From: Deltaproteobacteria bacterium
GTDB taxonomy: Bacteria; Desulfobacterota; Desulfobacteria; Desulfobacterales; UBA5852
NCBI GenBank assembly: GCA_020444045.1
Contig: JAHLLS010000003.1
Coordinates: 1-64,000, forward strand
DNA: 64,000 bases
Reading direction: 5' to 3'
A program made the translations under genes and the position numbers. The notes beneath the pieces were generated by a model. That model was not told the origin of the DNA, did not search any database, and saw only the letters and a program-made list of their open reading frames with translations. This document shows positions 8,799 through 20,508 of the stretch, piece after piece (position 1 is the first letter of the stretch; every line of letters begins with the position of its first letter).

Positions 8799-8962
8799 GT
8801 GCAGAACCATGGCAGACTGCGGTTGAAAAGTGGTAACTATATGAAAACATTTACAATCTTCGATTAATTAAAGTAACTTGTTGATTTTATATAATGTTTG
8901 TCTATTATGTAATGTAGGTCTCGTGGATTTGACGGGACGGCGTCCCGGGGGCGAAAGCAAAA

Positions 8963-8988
8963 AGCGGCCACCATTTCAGGCGGCCGCT
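8963..8988 (-). terminator. Probable intrinsic terminator, minus strand
   Basis: AGCGGCC at 8963-8969 pairs with GGCCGCT at 8982-8988. On the minus strand the stem is followed by TTTTTGCTTT, so it could end a transcript from the O-methyltransferase side. A second small hairpin, CGGGAC/GTCCCG, lies at about 8933-8947. Confidence 0.5.
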
Positions 8989-9029
8989 CCCATGCGCTTG
9001 CAACCGGTGTTTAACCGGAGGGGAAAACA

Positions 9030-9290
9030 ATGGAACAGGATCCGCATGATGCAGCCGAGGTCGATTTAAAAAGCGATTCCAGGAAAACCAAGGACCAGGG
9101 AGGGCGGCGGAAAAAGGCCGATCGCCGCGGTCGAACGACGGCCGATAAATTCCCGGAGCGCCGCTGGCTGCGGCATCGACGGGATGGCGGCGACCGCCGC
9201 AGTTTCCCGTTTTTCAGCCCCCGTCAGAACCGCGAACGTCGCGATGCCTTCCAGGAAAAGGAACCTGGGGATCAAGGGGACAAAGAATGA
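9030..9290 (+). CDS. Small highly charged hypothetical protein
   Basis: This 86-residue frame has a good ribosome site (GGAGGGG seven bases before the ATG). The product is dominated by Arg, Lys, Asp and Glu and contains repeated RR and DRR blocks (GGRRKKADRRG, GGDRRS, NRERRD). Short proteins with such charged repeats are frequent in Desulfobacterota but have no assigned role. It could be an RNA- or DNA-binding small protein. A minus-strand terminator just upstream is consistent with a separate transcription unit. The frame could still be a chance opening in G+C-rich DNA. Confidence 0.45.
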   Translation: MEQDPHDAAEVDLKSDSRKTKDQGGRRKKADRRGRTTADKFPERRWLRHRRDGGDRRSFPFFSPRQNRERRDAFQEKEPGDQGDKE

Positions 9291-9321
9291 ACCGTCAACC
9301 CCGGTGAGAAATTGTCGGGCT

Positions 9322-9936
9322 TCAGACGCGCACCGCAAGACACAGGCCATCCTTTTCGGGCGAGTGCTCCGGGAGAAAAGCGTGTAAGCTGACGGATCGC
9401 CATGCCGGATCTTCAACGATGGCGCGGTTGAAAGGATCGGCATCCGCAAATCCCACATTGTCTGCCAGCAGAAACCCCCCGGTTCGCAACAAGCGCGTGC
9501 AGTGCGGCAGCATCGTCAGATAATCTTCCTTTTCGATATCCATGAAAATAAAATCAAACGGCTCCCTTGTCCGGGCCATTTCTTCCTTTGCATTGACGCA
9601 TTTCACCTCGACCCATTGTGAAAGCCCTGCGCTTGCGAGGTTCGCGGCGGCCCGACGGGCCATGGTTTCGTCCAATTCCATCGCCGTCAGGTGACCCCCC
9701 GTTGCAGCACAGGCCTCCGCTAGGAAAATCGCGGAGTATCCGGTGGCGGTTCCCAGTTCCAGAAGGCGAGCGGCACCCGTGGCGCGCGCCAGGATATAGA
9801 GTAATTCCCCTACCACCGGACCAACGATGGGAATTTCTTTCCGACAAGCTTCCTCCTCCAGGGTTTGCAGCAGGGCACTGCGGGCTGGTAGGATTTGTCG
9901 GAAATAGGCTTCAGGGTTCGCAATCATTTCAGACAT
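9322..9936 (-). CDS. Class I SAM-dependent O-methyltransferase
   Basis: The frame opens at 9972, but the ATG at 9936 (MSEMIANPEAYF) has GGAGAG in front and gives a 204-residue protein of normal family length. Motif I is LLELGTATGYSAIFLAEA, followed by the acidic residue of LTAMELDETMARRAAANL and the metal/catalytic DFIFMDIEKEDY, as in catechol-type O-methyltransferases of the COG4122 group. The substrate is not predictable. It is encoded downstream of mutM on the same strand with a 63-bp gap and may share its transcript. Confidence 0.85.
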   Translation of the reverse strand: MSEMIANPEAYFRQILPARSALLQTLEEEACRKEIPIVGPVVGELLYILARATGAARLLELGTATGYSAIFLAEACAATGGHLTAMELDETMARRAAANLASAGLSQWVEVKCVNAKEEMARTREPFDFIFMDIEKEDYLTMLPHCTRLLRTGGFLLADNVGFADADPFNRAIVEDPAWRSVSLHAFLPEHSPEKDGLCLAVRV

Positions 9937-9999
9937 CGTATTCTCTCCATCCGGCGCAAGCGGTTTTACCACTGGCCGTTTTTTATGTTGTAAGACGGT

Positions 10000-10824
10000 T
10001 TACTTCTGACAGACCTCGCAAATATGGGTGCTGCGTTGTCCTACCACCAGACGGGTGATGGCCCCACGGCAGCGCGGGCAAGGTTCACCGGTGCGGCGGA
10101 AGACCTTGAGTTCGTCCCGGTTGCGGCCCCGATGGCCGGCAACGGAGTAAAAGGTGGTTTCGCCGGTACCCAACGTGGTGCCCAGGTTGCGCAACCCGCG
10201 ACGGAGCACTTTACGGATGGCGCGGTGCAGGCGACGGACTTCGGCGTCGGTCAATCCATCCGATGCGCGGGTGGGATGGAGGCCGGCATCCCATAGGGCT
10301 TCATCGACATAGATGTTGCCCAGCCCGGCCAGGAAGTGCTGGTCCAGCAGGAGGGGTTTAAGCTGGCGGCGGTGCGCGGCCAGCTGTTTTTCAAACTTAC
10401 GGGCGGTAAACTGCCGGGAAAGAGGCTCCGGTCCCAGACGGTCGAGCATGGCCGTGCTGTCCGGAAGATAGAATCGGCCGAACTTGCGGGTGTCATGGTA
10501 TCGCAACTGCCGTTTTCCGTCGATGGTAAAGGCCACGTGGTCGTGCTTGCCATAGGCGGCTCCCGGGGCCGCCAGGTGAAAACGACCGGTCATCCGCAGA
10601 TGGGTCAGCATGGTCAGTCCGCCGTCCATCTTCCAAACTATCCATTTGGCCCGCCGGCTGAGCCTCTCGATGCGGCGCCCGATCAATGTGCGCCGGAACG
10701 CTTGCGGATCGAGCTGCGCAATGCTGCCCGGCCATCGGATGTGAACGTCCGTGATGGTTTGGCCGATCAGCCCGGACGTCACCAGATCATCGACAACGGT
10801 TTGTACTTCCGGCAATTCCGGCAT
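10000..10824 (-). CDS. mutM: Formamidopyrimidine-DNA glycosylase
   Basis: The true start is MPELPEVQT at 10824. The mature N-terminal proline and the following glutamate are the catalytic residues of Fpg/MutM, so the longer upstream opening is wrong. The 274-residue protein keeps the lysine of RRAKWIVWKM, the KPLLLDQHFLAGLGNIYVDEAL helix-two-turns-helix region and a C-terminal zinc finger with CPRC and CEVC pairs. It excises 8-oxoguanine and formamidopyrimidines and nicks the abasic site during base-excision repair. Confidence 0.96.
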   Translation of the reverse strand: MPELPEVQTVVDDLVTSGLIGQTITDVHIRWPGSIAQLDPQAFRRTLIGRRIERLSRRAKWIVWKMDGGLTMLTHLRMTGRFHLAAPGAAYGKHDHVAFTIDGKRQLRYHDTRKFGRFYLPDSTAMLDRLGPEPLSRQFTARKFEKQLAAHRRQLKPLLLDQHFLAGLGNIYVDEALWDAGLHPTRASDGLTDAEVRRLHRAIRKVLRRGLRNLGTTLGTGETTFYSVAGHRGRNRDELKVFRRTGEPCPRCRGAITRLVVGQRSTHICEVCQK

Positions 10825-11320
10825 GGTATTCGCCTTTACGGGGGTGATCATTGGAGAAGAGCGCCTGGCCGATTCATCGGCAAGTGCGTTTTGATTTCGT
10901 CCGACTGGCGTCAAGCTAAGACTGTGATGGGGTTGGTCAAGCGCCAATCATACGGGAAGGATCATTGGACGGGAAAGCCGTGCATCAGGGCTGATATGGC
11001 TCATCCCAGGGCGACCCGGATGAGGGACAAGAAAGCAATCATCAATCCGATAAGGTCGAAATTGTCTATGGTGCGATACATCCTGAAATGATCTCCATGG
11101 TTGGTTTTAAGATGTAAAGAATTTTAAGTAAATTTCAAAAGCAATTACCATGCCTTGCTCTTGTCATGTTTCTATAGTGCCGTAATCATGCATAAAGGTT
11201 CGTTATTTTGAGGGTTCGGTTGCGACCAATAAGGCCAAATCGGCCTATAATTGAGAAAACAATTTCATAGTTTAAGCCCTAATTCGGGAGCGTGGGCACC
11301 GGGAGGGCGCTCTAAAAAAT

Positions 11321-11359
11321 TACCCCGCCTGTCAAAGCCGGCTGATGACAGGCGGGGTA
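11321..11359 (-). terminator. Strong intrinsic terminator or 3' end of a possible small RNA
   Basis: A perfect 14-bp stem (TACCCCGCCTGTCA with TGACAGGCGGGGTA) closes an 11-nt loop. On the minus strand it is followed by AATTTTTTAG. No minus-strand gene lies within the 350 bp upstream of it, only the start of the plus-strand activator gene, so the transcript it ends is unknown. Confidence 0.7.
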
Positions 11360-11651
11360 GAAGAATACGCGGAGAGGTTTGGGCGTATCCTTCAGGAGGG
11401 CTATGGTCGGGTGTTCCCGTTTCGTTTGGAGAAATTTGCGGGGGATGTTGCACCCTTTCATGTCATATTTTAGCATTCTGCATAATTGGTGCCAGTTTGA
11501 GCAGGTTAGACATGTTGCTTTGATGGCTGTTTTAAGATGAAAAACTATATCATTTCAGATGATTAGAATGAAGGTCGTTTTTGGAGGGATTGGCCGGGTG
11601 TGCAGGTCTGTAAAGGATGTTGATATACGATGAATATTTGTGTAAATTTTA

Positions 11652-11680
11652 TTGACAGCGCTCAGCCTTTTTCATATCAG
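11652..11680 (+). promoter_or_regulatory. Sigma70-type promoter for the sigma54 activator gene
   Basis: TTGACA at 11652-11657 and TATCAG at 11675-11680 are separated by 17 bp. The start codon at 11712 follows about 25 bp past the expected transcription start. Confidence 0.55.
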
Positions 11681-11711
11681 TCCATAAATATCTCATTATT
11701 TGAGGATCGTT

Positions 11712-13271
11712 ATGCCATCCGTCTTACCCGATGAATCTTTTTCCGGTCATGAACTGGAACTCCTGCATGATGTGTCCGCCTCGATTCAGGCGTTTTCAGA
11801 TCTGAATGAGTTGCTTCGCCATATTCTCAGAAAAATTAAAACCGCTTTTGATATCGAAGGGGCCTCAATTGCGCTTCACGATCCTGCTCAAAAAGAATTT
11901 TTCTTCATCCGTACCGTGGAAGAAGAAACCCAACAGGCGTTGGACGACGCCAAACCGATGCGGTTTCCGGACCATTACGGCGTGGCCGGCTGGGTTTTCC
12001 GGAAGAACCGTTCGGTGATCATACCGGATGTGGAAAATGATGAACGCTTTGCCAATACCTTGAACCTGCAGCAGCGTTTCCAAACGCGGTCCATGATTTG
12101 TGTGCCCTTGAATACCGCGAAAGAACGGATCGGTGTTCTGTATGCTCTGAATAAGCGTGAGGGAACTTTCACCGAGCATGAGGCCCGATTGCTGGAAGTT
12201 CTCGCCGGGCCGATTGCGATCTCCATTGAGAACGCCCGTCTCTATGGCGAATTGAAGCAGCATGCCGATCATCTGGCGTCCGAAAATGTAAGATTGCAAG
12301 CGGAAGTGCAAAACCGGTTCAATCTCCAGGGGATTATCGGTTCCTGTCCGGCCATGGAAAAAGTGTTCAACCTGGTGGAGAAAGTGATCAACACCACGAC
12401 CTCCGTTCTGATCCAGGGCGAAACCGGCACCGGCAAAGAGATGATCGCCCGGGTGATTCATTACAGCGGGCCGCTGCGGGACAACCCCTTTGTTGCCGAG
12501 AATTGCGGCGCTTTGTCGGAAAATCTTTTGGAAAGTGAATTGTTCGGCCATGTCAAAGGCGCTTTCACCGGAGCGGTCTCCGATAAGAAAGGACTGTTTG
12601 AGATGGCGGACGGCGGCACCGTGTTTTTAGACGAAATTGCCGATATGCCGCCGGCGATGCAGATCAAGCTGCTCCGTGTGCTGCAGGAAGGCCAGGTGCG
12701 ACCGGTTGGCGGGTCGCAAGTTATCGACGTAAACTTCCGTCTGATCGCATCGTCCAACCGTGATCTCTATCAAGAGGTCTCCAAGGGACGGTTTCGGGAT
12801 GATCTGTTTTATCGTGTCCAAGTATTCCCCATTTTTCTGCCGCCCCTGAGAGACCGTCGTGAGGATATTCCATTGCTGGCATCGCATTTTCTGGACAAAT
12901 GCGCCCGCAAATTCGACATGCCGGTCGGGCGCCTGAAACCAACCGCCATGGAAATGCTCTCCCGTTTCAACTGGCCGGGGAACATTCGGGAACTGGAGAA
13001 TGAAATCGAGCGGTCGGTCTGCCTGGCCGGTCCGGAGCAGGACATTGGCATCGATTGCCTTTCCGAAAAGATCACGGCCGTCTCCCATGAAGACGCGCTG
13101 GAACCGCTGTTGGACGCAACGCTGCAGCAGAACGTGGCACAGCTCGAAAAGAAAATGATAATCGATGCATTGCGCAAATCGGGCGGCAACCGATCCCAGG
13201 CGGCACGAACACTGGGATTGACCCGGCAGGGCCTTCTCAATAAAATCGGACGTTATAAGGTTGACTTATAG
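11712..13271 (+). CDS. Sigma54-dependent transcriptional activator with N-terminal GAF domain
   Basis: I prefer the ATG at 11712 (GAGG in front) over the upstream TTG at 11700; it gives 519 residues. A GAF sensor domain covers about residues 20-185. It is followed by a linker and the AAA+ domain with Walker A GETGTGKE, the sigma54-contacting GAFTGA loop, Walker B GGTVFLDEIAD and R-finger region RFRDDLFYRV. A Fis-type helix-turn-helix ends the protein (GGNRSQAARTLGLTRQGLLNKI). The layout is that of NifA/NorR-like activators. The ligand of the GAF domain is unknown. The M14 deacylase gene follows by 66 bp on the same strand. Confidence 0.94.
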   Translation: MPSVLPDESFSGHELELLHDVSASIQAFSDLNELLRHILRKIKTAFDIEGASIALHDPAQKEFFFIRTVEEETQQALDDAKPMRFPDHYGVAGWVFRKNRSVIIPDVENDERFANTLNLQQRFQTRSMICVPLNTAKERIGVLYALNKREGTFTEHEARLLEVLAGPIAISIENARLYGELKQHADHLASENVRLQAEVQNRFNLQGIIGSCPAMEKVFNLVEKVINTTTSVLIQGETGTGKEMIARVIHYSGPLRDNPFVAENCGALSENLLESELFGHVKGAFTGAVSDKKGLFEMADGGTVFLDEIADMPPAMQIKLLRVLQEGQVRPVGGSQVIDVNFRLIASSNRDLYQEVSKGRFRDDLFYRVQVFPIFLPPLRDRREDIPLLASHFLDKCARKFDMPVGRLKPTAMEMLSRFNWPGNIRELENEIERSVCLAGPEQDIGIDCLSEKITAVSHEDALEPLLDATLQQNVAQLEKKMIIDALRKSGGNRSQAARTLGLTRQGLLNKIGRYKVDL

Positions 13272-13337
13272 CCTGTTCGACGAAGCGGACACGCTTCGCT
13301 GTGTGGATGGGTTCCCTTCAATGGAAAGAGGAAACGA

Positions 13338-14444
13338 ATGGCAGACCTACTGACAGTCGGCAATGTGACAGCGGTGCCGGGCAAGATCCAGTACGGTCAG
13401 TGGGAGGCGTTGGCCCATCCGACCGGTCATACGGAGTTCTTCCCGATCATCCTGGCCCAAGGGCAAACGGCCGGCCCCTGTCTCTGGCTGACCGCCGGAA
13501 TCCATGGCACCGAGCAGGCCGGCCCTCTGGCGATCTACCGCCTCATCACCGAAGAACTGGTGCAGCAGTTGCACGGTACCATCGTGGCGCTGCCGGCCCT
13601 CAATCCCGCCGGACTGCGCACGATGCAGCGGGATCCCTACCATGCCAACGATGACCCCAATCGATTCTGGCCGGAGAAAAAAGTGATTTCGGCCACCGAT
13701 CCGGATCGTGATCCGCCGTCTTCGCTGGAGCGCGCCTATCAGGGGTTATACGAGAAGATCGTGACCTCGGCCGATTACTTTATTGATTTTCATAACGCCT
13801 GGATCGGATCCCTCTCATTTGCCTTGCGAGATCGCATCCTCTACCAGCCCGGAGATGCGGCGGATCACGACCGGGCTCTCGCCTTGGCGGAGCGGCTGGA
13901 CAAGATGGTTACGGCTTACGGCCATACCGTCGTGAATGAGTATCCGGCCGAAACCTATATTCGAGAAAAACTCCACCGGACGGCCTCCGGGTCGGTCCTT
14001 CAGAAAAGCCGCATCCCGGCCTTTACCGCGGAGCTGGGAACCGGGCTGGTGCCGGACCCGGCCATCATCCAGGCGGCGTGCGCCGGCACCCGCAATGTCA
14101 TGCGATGGGCGGGTATGCTAAAGGATGATACGGAGGCCATCGAGGGCATCCGGGTGATACGACCGGGTTACGCGGTGCGTCGCATGCGGACGCCCCGTGT
14201 TCCGGAAGCCTGTATCGTCCACCACCTGGTGGACGCGGGCATGCGTGTCGGGAAAGGGGATGTCGTGGCGGAAATGCGCGATGTCTGGGGGCGGCCGGTG
14301 GGCAACGGGGTTATTCGCTCATCCTACGAAGGCCTCGTGCTGGGCCGCACCAACGGGGTCTATTTCTATCCCGGTCAGCCGATCATGACAATGGCGGTGC
14401 GCGACGGCGACAGCCTCACCGCCCCCTATCCGGACACCTACTGA
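13338..14444 (+). CDS. Succinylglutamate desuccinylase/aspartoacylase family protein (M14-like)
   Basis: The 368-residue protein has the AstE/AspA zinc-site segment GIHGTEQAG near residue 54, an ALNPAG region, the third ligand in DYFIDFHNAWIG and the catalytic glutamate in FTAELGTG. The C-terminal part (VGKGDVVAEMRDVWGRPV) is a beta-barrel-like domain typical of the bacterial group. Family members remove acyl groups from N-acyl amino acids. It starts at an ATG with AAAGAGG upstream, just after the sigma54 activator. Its proximity to ornithine and citrulline genes hints at an N-acyl amino acid substrate, but this is inference. Confidence 0.85.
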   Translation: MADLLTVGNVTAVPGKIQYGQWEALAHPTGHTEFFPIILAQGQTAGPCLWLTAGIHGTEQAGPLAIYRLITEELVQQLHGTIVALPALNPAGLRTMQRDPYHANDDPNRFWPEKKVISATDPDRDPPSSLERAYQGLYEKIVTSADYFIDFHNAWIGSLSFALRDRILYQPGDAADHDRALALAERLDKMVTAYGHTVVNEYPAETYIREKLHRTASGSVLQKSRIPAFTAELGTGLVPDPAIIQAACAGTRNVMRWAGMLKDDTEAIEGIRVIRPGYAVRRMRTPRVPEACIVHHLVDAGMRVGKGDVVAEMRDVWGRPVGNGVIRSSYEGLVLGRTNGVYFYPGQPIMTMAVRDGDSLTAPYPDTY

Positions 14445-14550
14445 CCGCCTTTTTGAAACGCTAATGACCTGCCGTTACGGCCGATCTTCGCGCAGACATA
14501 TTCTGAAAGCCGATCGCCTTTAAGGTCGTTTACGGATTCTGATTCGTTCG

Positions 14551-15492
14551 TTATTCGACGGTAATGCGGGTGCCGGCGCATCCCCGCACCGCATCTTCGA
14601 TGGCATCCAGTGAAGTGATGACGGCTTCTTTGCCGCCCTGGCGAACGAATGTCAGGGCGGCTTCGATTTTCGGCTGCATCGTACCGGGGGGGAAGTGGCC
14701 GTCGCTCAGATGGGACTCCATCTCTTTGACGGTGACCGCCTGCAGGTCGATTTGCTGCGGCGTATTGAAGTGGATGGCGGCGCCGGGGACATCGGTGGCG
14801 ATGATGAAACGATCGGCGCGGATTTCCTTGGCCAGAACGGCGCTGACCAGATCTTTGTCGATGACCGCATCCACCCCATTGAAGGAGCGCCCTTCGCGGG
14901 TGACGGGAATGCCGCCGCCGCCGCAGCAAATGACAATAAAGCCCATAGCGATCAGTTTGCGGATTTCCCGCCTTTCAACGACGGTGACCGGGCGCGGGGA
15001 TGCGACCACGCGGCGGTAGCCTTTGGCCGTCAGACGGGTGGGGAAAGGGCTGCCGGCCGCCTGGGCTTCGGTCAGGACCGGACCGATCGGTTTGGTCGGG
15101 TTCTCAAAGGCGGGATCGTTTTCATTGACCACCACGTAGCTGATGAGCGTGATAAAAGGCTGTCGGGAATGGACGCCGAGTTCCATGAGGGCGGTATCGA
15201 GGGTGGATTCGATCATATAGCCGATTTGGCCCTGTGTTTGGGCCACCAGGATTTCCAGCGGCAGGCGAGGGACCGCATCACAGCACTCCTGCTGCAGCAG
15301 CAGGTTGCCGACCTGAGGGCCGTTGCCGTGGGTGATGATGATGCGGTGATGGCGTGACAAACGTGCGATTTGCCGGGTGGGAATTTTTAGATTGGCAAAC
15401 TGTTCCCGGATGGTCCCGGCCTGTCCCTTGCGGATGAGCGCATTTCCGCCCAAAGCAATCAAGAGTGTTTCGGGAGGGCTGGATGTGGACAT
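14551..15492 (-). CDS. arcC: Carbamate kinase
   Basis: The 313-residue protein shows the carbamate kinase pattern: IALGGNALIRKGQAG at the N-terminus, ITHGNGPQVGNLLLQQE, the middle SPFPTRLTAKGYRRVVASPRPVTVVE segment, CCGGGGIPVT and VDAVIDKDLVSAVLA. It converts carbamoyl phosphate plus ADP to ATP, CO2 and ammonia. It is the last gene of a minus-strand operon with the COG2403-type GTPase 24 bp upstream. Together with the carbamoyltransferase it would give one ATP per citrulline by substrate-level phosphorylation. Confidence 0.95.
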   Translation of the reverse strand: MSTSSPPETLLIALGGNALIRKGQAGTIREQFANLKIPTRQIARLSRHHRIIITHGNGPQVGNLLLQQECCDAVPRLPLEILVAQTQGQIGYMIESTLDTALMELGVHSRQPFITLISYVVVNENDPAFENPTKPIGPVLTEAQAAGSPFPTRLTAKGYRRVVASPRPVTVVERREIRKLIAMGFIVICCGGGGIPVTREGRSFNGVDAVIDKDLVSAVLAKEIRADRFIIATDVPGAAIHFNTPQQIDLQAVTVKEMESHLSDGHFPPGTMQPKIEAALTFVRQGGKEAVITSLDAIEDAVRGCAGTRITVE

Positions 15493-15516
15493 TGGATGTG
15501 GACCTTGTGCCGCGAT

Positions 15517-16836
15517 TTAAATGGCCAACCGCCGGGTGAGGACTTCCTCCAACTGAAGCCCCCCGGGCGAATCCTGATACTCGTAGCGCACGCGGAGAGT
15601 CGGTTTGTCGATTTGCAGCAACCGGGGCAGATCGATGGGGGTGGCGCACAGGACCAGATCGCATTCGGCCGCGCGGATGGTGGCCTCGAGGTCGTTCACC
15701 TGTTGGGGACCGTATCCCATGGCCGGCAGCACCTGGCGGATTTGGGGATAGCTGGCGTAGGTATCGCGGAGGCTGCCCACGGCATAGCGGGCGGCCTCGA
15801 CGAGTTCCGCGGCCCCGTAACGACGGGCGGCGATGGTCCCGGCCCCGAAGGTCATGTCGCCATGGGTCAGGGTTGGGCCGTCTTCCACGACCAGCACCCG
15901 TTTCCCTTTGATCTGTTCGGGGGAATCGACCAGGATCGCCGATTCGGCCAGCACGATATCGGCTTCGGGTGCATGCGTGGCAATATTGTTGCGTACGATG
16001 GCGATGTTATCAGCCGCCGCACTGTCGACCTTGTTGATGACGGCGATATCGGCCATGATCATGTTGGTTTCACCGGGGTAGTAAAGGCACTCGTGGCCAG
16101 CGCGGTGGGGGTCGAAAACGACGATGTGAACGTCGGGATAATAAAAAGGCGTGTCGTTGTTGCCGCCGTCCCAGACGATGATGTCGGCTTCTTTTTCAGC
16201 CTCGGTCAAAATGGCCTGGTAATCAATGCCGGCATAAACGACGATGCCCTGGTCCACAAGGGGTTCGTATTCTTCTCTTTCCTCGATGGTGCACTGGTGT
16301 CGATCGAAATCGTCATGGCGGGCAAAACGCTGGACCACCTGCTGGGTCAGGTCACCATAGGGCATGGGGTGACGGACGGCCACCACGCGTTTCCCACGGT
16401 CTTTGACGATACGGCAGACCTTGCGGGTGGTTTGTGATTTGCCGCAGCCGGTGCGCACGGCGCATACCGCTACAACGGGTTTGCTGGCGCGGAGCATGGT
16501 ATAGGTTGCACCAATCAGGATAAAATCGGCGCCTTCGGCCATGACCCGGGAGGCTTTGTGCATGACATCGGTGTGGGGGACATCGCTGTAGGAAAAGGCC
16601 ACCAGGTCCACTTTGTGCTCCCGGATCAAGTCCCCTAAGTCTTTTTCGTGATAGATCGGTACCCCGTGCGGGTAGATGTCTCCGGCCAGGGCCGGTGGAT
16701 AGAGGCGGTCGTCGATATCAGGGATCTGGGTAGCGGTGAACGCCACCACCCGATAGCGGGGGTTGTTTTTAAAGTAGATGTTGAAGTTATGAAAATCGCG
16801 GCCCGCGGCACCCATGATGATGACGTTTTCGATCAT
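15517..16836 (-). CDS. Cyclic 2,3-diphosphoglycerate synthetase-like GTPase (COG2403 group)
   Basis: The ATG at 16836 (seven bases after AGAGAGG) is preferred over the TTG at 16842, giving 439 residues. The N-terminal domain begins IENVIIMGAAGRDFHNFN, a Rossmann-like start. The central P-loop is AVRTGCGKSQTTR, followed by IVWDGGNNDTPFYYPDVHIVV and AVINKVDSAAADN, as in P-loop GTPases related to cyclic 2,3-diphosphoglycerate synthetase. The group is repeatedly found beside carbamate kinase and carbamoyltransferase genes but has no established function that I can name. Here it sits exactly between those two genes. Confidence 0.85.
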   Translation of the reverse strand: MIENVIIMGAAGRDFHNFNIYFKNNPRYRVVAFTATQIPDIDDRLYPPALAGDIYPHGVPIYHEKDLGDLIREHKVDLVAFSYSDVPHTDVMHKASRVMAEGADFILIGATYTMLRASKPVVAVCAVRTGCGKSQTTRKVCRIVKDRGKRVVAVRHPMPYGDLTQQVVQRFARHDDFDRHQCTIEEREEYEPLVDQGIVVYAGIDYQAILTEAEKEADIIVWDGGNNDTPFYYPDVHIVVFDPHRAGHECLYYPGETNMIMADIAVINKVDSAAADNIAIVRNNIATHAPEADIVLAESAILVDSPEQIKGKRVLVVEDGPTLTHGDMTFGAGTIAARRYGAAELVEAARYAVGSLRDTYASYPQIRQVLPAMGYGPQQVNDLEATIRAAECDLVLCATPIDLPRLLQIDKPTLRVRYEYQDSPGGLQLEEVLTRRLAI

Positions 16837-16858
16837 TTCCAAGCCTCTCTTCTAAATG

Positions 16859-19089
<2,231 letters not shown>

Positions 19090-19165
19090 GATTCCTCCCA
19101 CCTCTTTCTATCGTTTTGGTTTTCGTTCCGGACCGGTGGGTCCGATGCGCTCGTCCTGCGAGCGT

Positions 19166-19924
19166 TTAATTCTTTGGTTTCGTGCGGTCTGGGGATGATT
19201 GGGATTCAGGTCCTTGCGACGCATTTTTCATATGCCGGTTAAATCGTTCCACATGGCCCAAGGCCAGTTTTTTGGCTTTGTCGGGCTGGCCCGCTTTGAC
19301 GGCGGCGACGATAGCGCCAAGATCACGATAATTTTCTTCCAGCACGACGCGTCGACGAAAGGTGAACCGATCATAGAATCCGAGGATGGTTTCATGAATC
19401 ATCTTCATGACCGCCACAAAAACGGGATTGCCGGTAATTTCCGCCAATGCGATATGCAGCCGGATGTCCATGCGGATGAAGTCGTAGGGCGTATGATCGT
19501 CGCCTTTGAGACAGGCCTTGGCCTGAACCAGGATATCCTCCAAGCGGGCGATATCAGATGGTGACGCCGTGCGGGCCGCCATGGCTGCCACATCCCCTTC
19601 GATGCTTTCCCGGAATTCAGCCAGGTGGTCAAAAGAAACCTGTTGCTGCTGCATCAGGAGAGTGAGGTCGGCCGTGATGGACTCGGTGCCGGCCGTTTTA
19701 ATCACGGCGCCGCCACTGACGCCCAATTTGACTTCGATAAGCCCTTTTTGCTCCAGAACCCGCAGCGCCTCCCGAATCGATGCCCGGCTGGTTTGAAACA
19801 TATCGACAAGGTCCCGTTGGGACGGCAGCTTGTCGCCGGGTTTGAGGCGGCCATCCAGGATTGCCGCCTGGATCTGATCGACAAGGTCCTGAAAGACGCG
19901 ATTGTGCTGTGTTTTTCGAAACAT
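19166..19924 (-). CDS. GntR/FadR-family transcriptional regulator
   Basis: The 252-residue protein has an N-terminal winged helix (LKPGDKLPSQRDLVDMFQTSRASIREALRVLEQKGLIEVKLG) and an all-helical FCD effector domain with the metal-site type histidines in IRMDIRLHIALAEITGN. It is the first gene of the ornithine/citrulline operon and probably controls it. The C-terminal 30 residues are hydrophilic and rich in Pro, Ser and Lys. GAGGTG lies nine bases before the ATG. Confidence 0.9.
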   Translation of the reverse strand: MFRKTQHNRVFQDLVDQIQAAILDGRLKPGDKLPSQRDLVDMFQTSRASIREALRVLEQKGLIEVKLGVSGGAVIKTAGTESITADLTLLMQQQQVSFDHLAEFRESIEGDVAAMAARTASPSDIARLEDILVQAKACLKGDDHTPYDFIRMDIRLHIALAEITGNPVFVAVMKMIHETILGFYDRFTFRRRVVLEENYRDLGAIVAAVKAGQPDKAKKLALGHVERFNRHMKNASQGPESQSSPDRTKPKN

Positions 19925-20131
19925 GGGCTTCTGGCACCTCGAATGCCGTTAGGGGATGTCATTCTTTGGCGGTGTTATCAGCTCGTTTTCAATCCTTGAA
20001 GTTACTGACGATTCCTACGGCTGACACCCACCGTTTGGAATAGATCCGAAAGGAACTTTCGCGGAGTGGGAAAACGCGCTCGGGCCTTGCCGGGAATCAA
20101 AATCTACCATTTATCTTTCGACATTGTTTAA

Positions 20132-20144
20132 ATGGGTGACCCAT
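20132..20144. promoter_or_regulatory. Candidate operator palindrome
   Basis: ATGGGTGACCCAT is a perfect 6+1+6 palindrome in an otherwise A+T-rich region about 210 bp upstream of the FadR-type regulator. It contains TGG and CCA half-sites of the kind seen in FadR-family operators. The assignment rests only on this resemblance and the position. Confidence 0.35.
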
Positions 20145-20508
20145 TCGTATGATGCGGTCCGACCAATGTCAATCTTTAAAATGCTGTAACTGCGATTCGT
20201 TGAAAATTTAGCGCGTGACGGTTGCCTTTTTTGGGTCAGGCAATAGCATGTGCTTCGGTTCTTTTTATGGGAGGCTGCCATTTGGCTGGTCTCATGAGTC
20301 ACGCCATGGCGAATAGCAATGGGGATCAGGTTCGCCATCGTGTGGCACCGAGATTGCAAAATAGTCAAATCCATGACGGCAATCTTACAAAAACGTGAAG
20401 CGGTTACGGTCACGATGAGTCGCAAAGCGCATTCCATTTGAGATGAAATATCGACAATTGTCTGAAAATAAATAGAAAATAGCTTTCATTCAGAAGGATC
20501 AAACGGTT

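Larger units (their letters stand above)
10825..11711. other. 887-bp intergenic region without a convincing gene
   Basis: No frame here has a ribosome site or recognisable protein. The left part is upstream of mutM. From about 11090 the sequence becomes A+T-rich. A strong minus-strand hairpin lies at 11321-11359 and the promoter of the sigma54 activator at 11652-11680. A purine-rich block at 11370-11410 (GGAGAGG, TTCAGGAGGG) precedes no usable frame. An untranslated small RNA is possible. Confidence 0.4.

Noticed and set aside
7067-8836. A 589-residue open frame on the plus strand
   Set aside because: It lies wholly antisense to the peptide-binding protein gene, which has a clear signal peptide, ribosome site and family motifs. 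Long antisense frames are expected in G+C-rich codon-biased DNA.
11251-11523. A 90-residue frame in the gap before the sigma54 activator
   Set aside because: It runs through the strong terminator hairpin and has no ribosome site.
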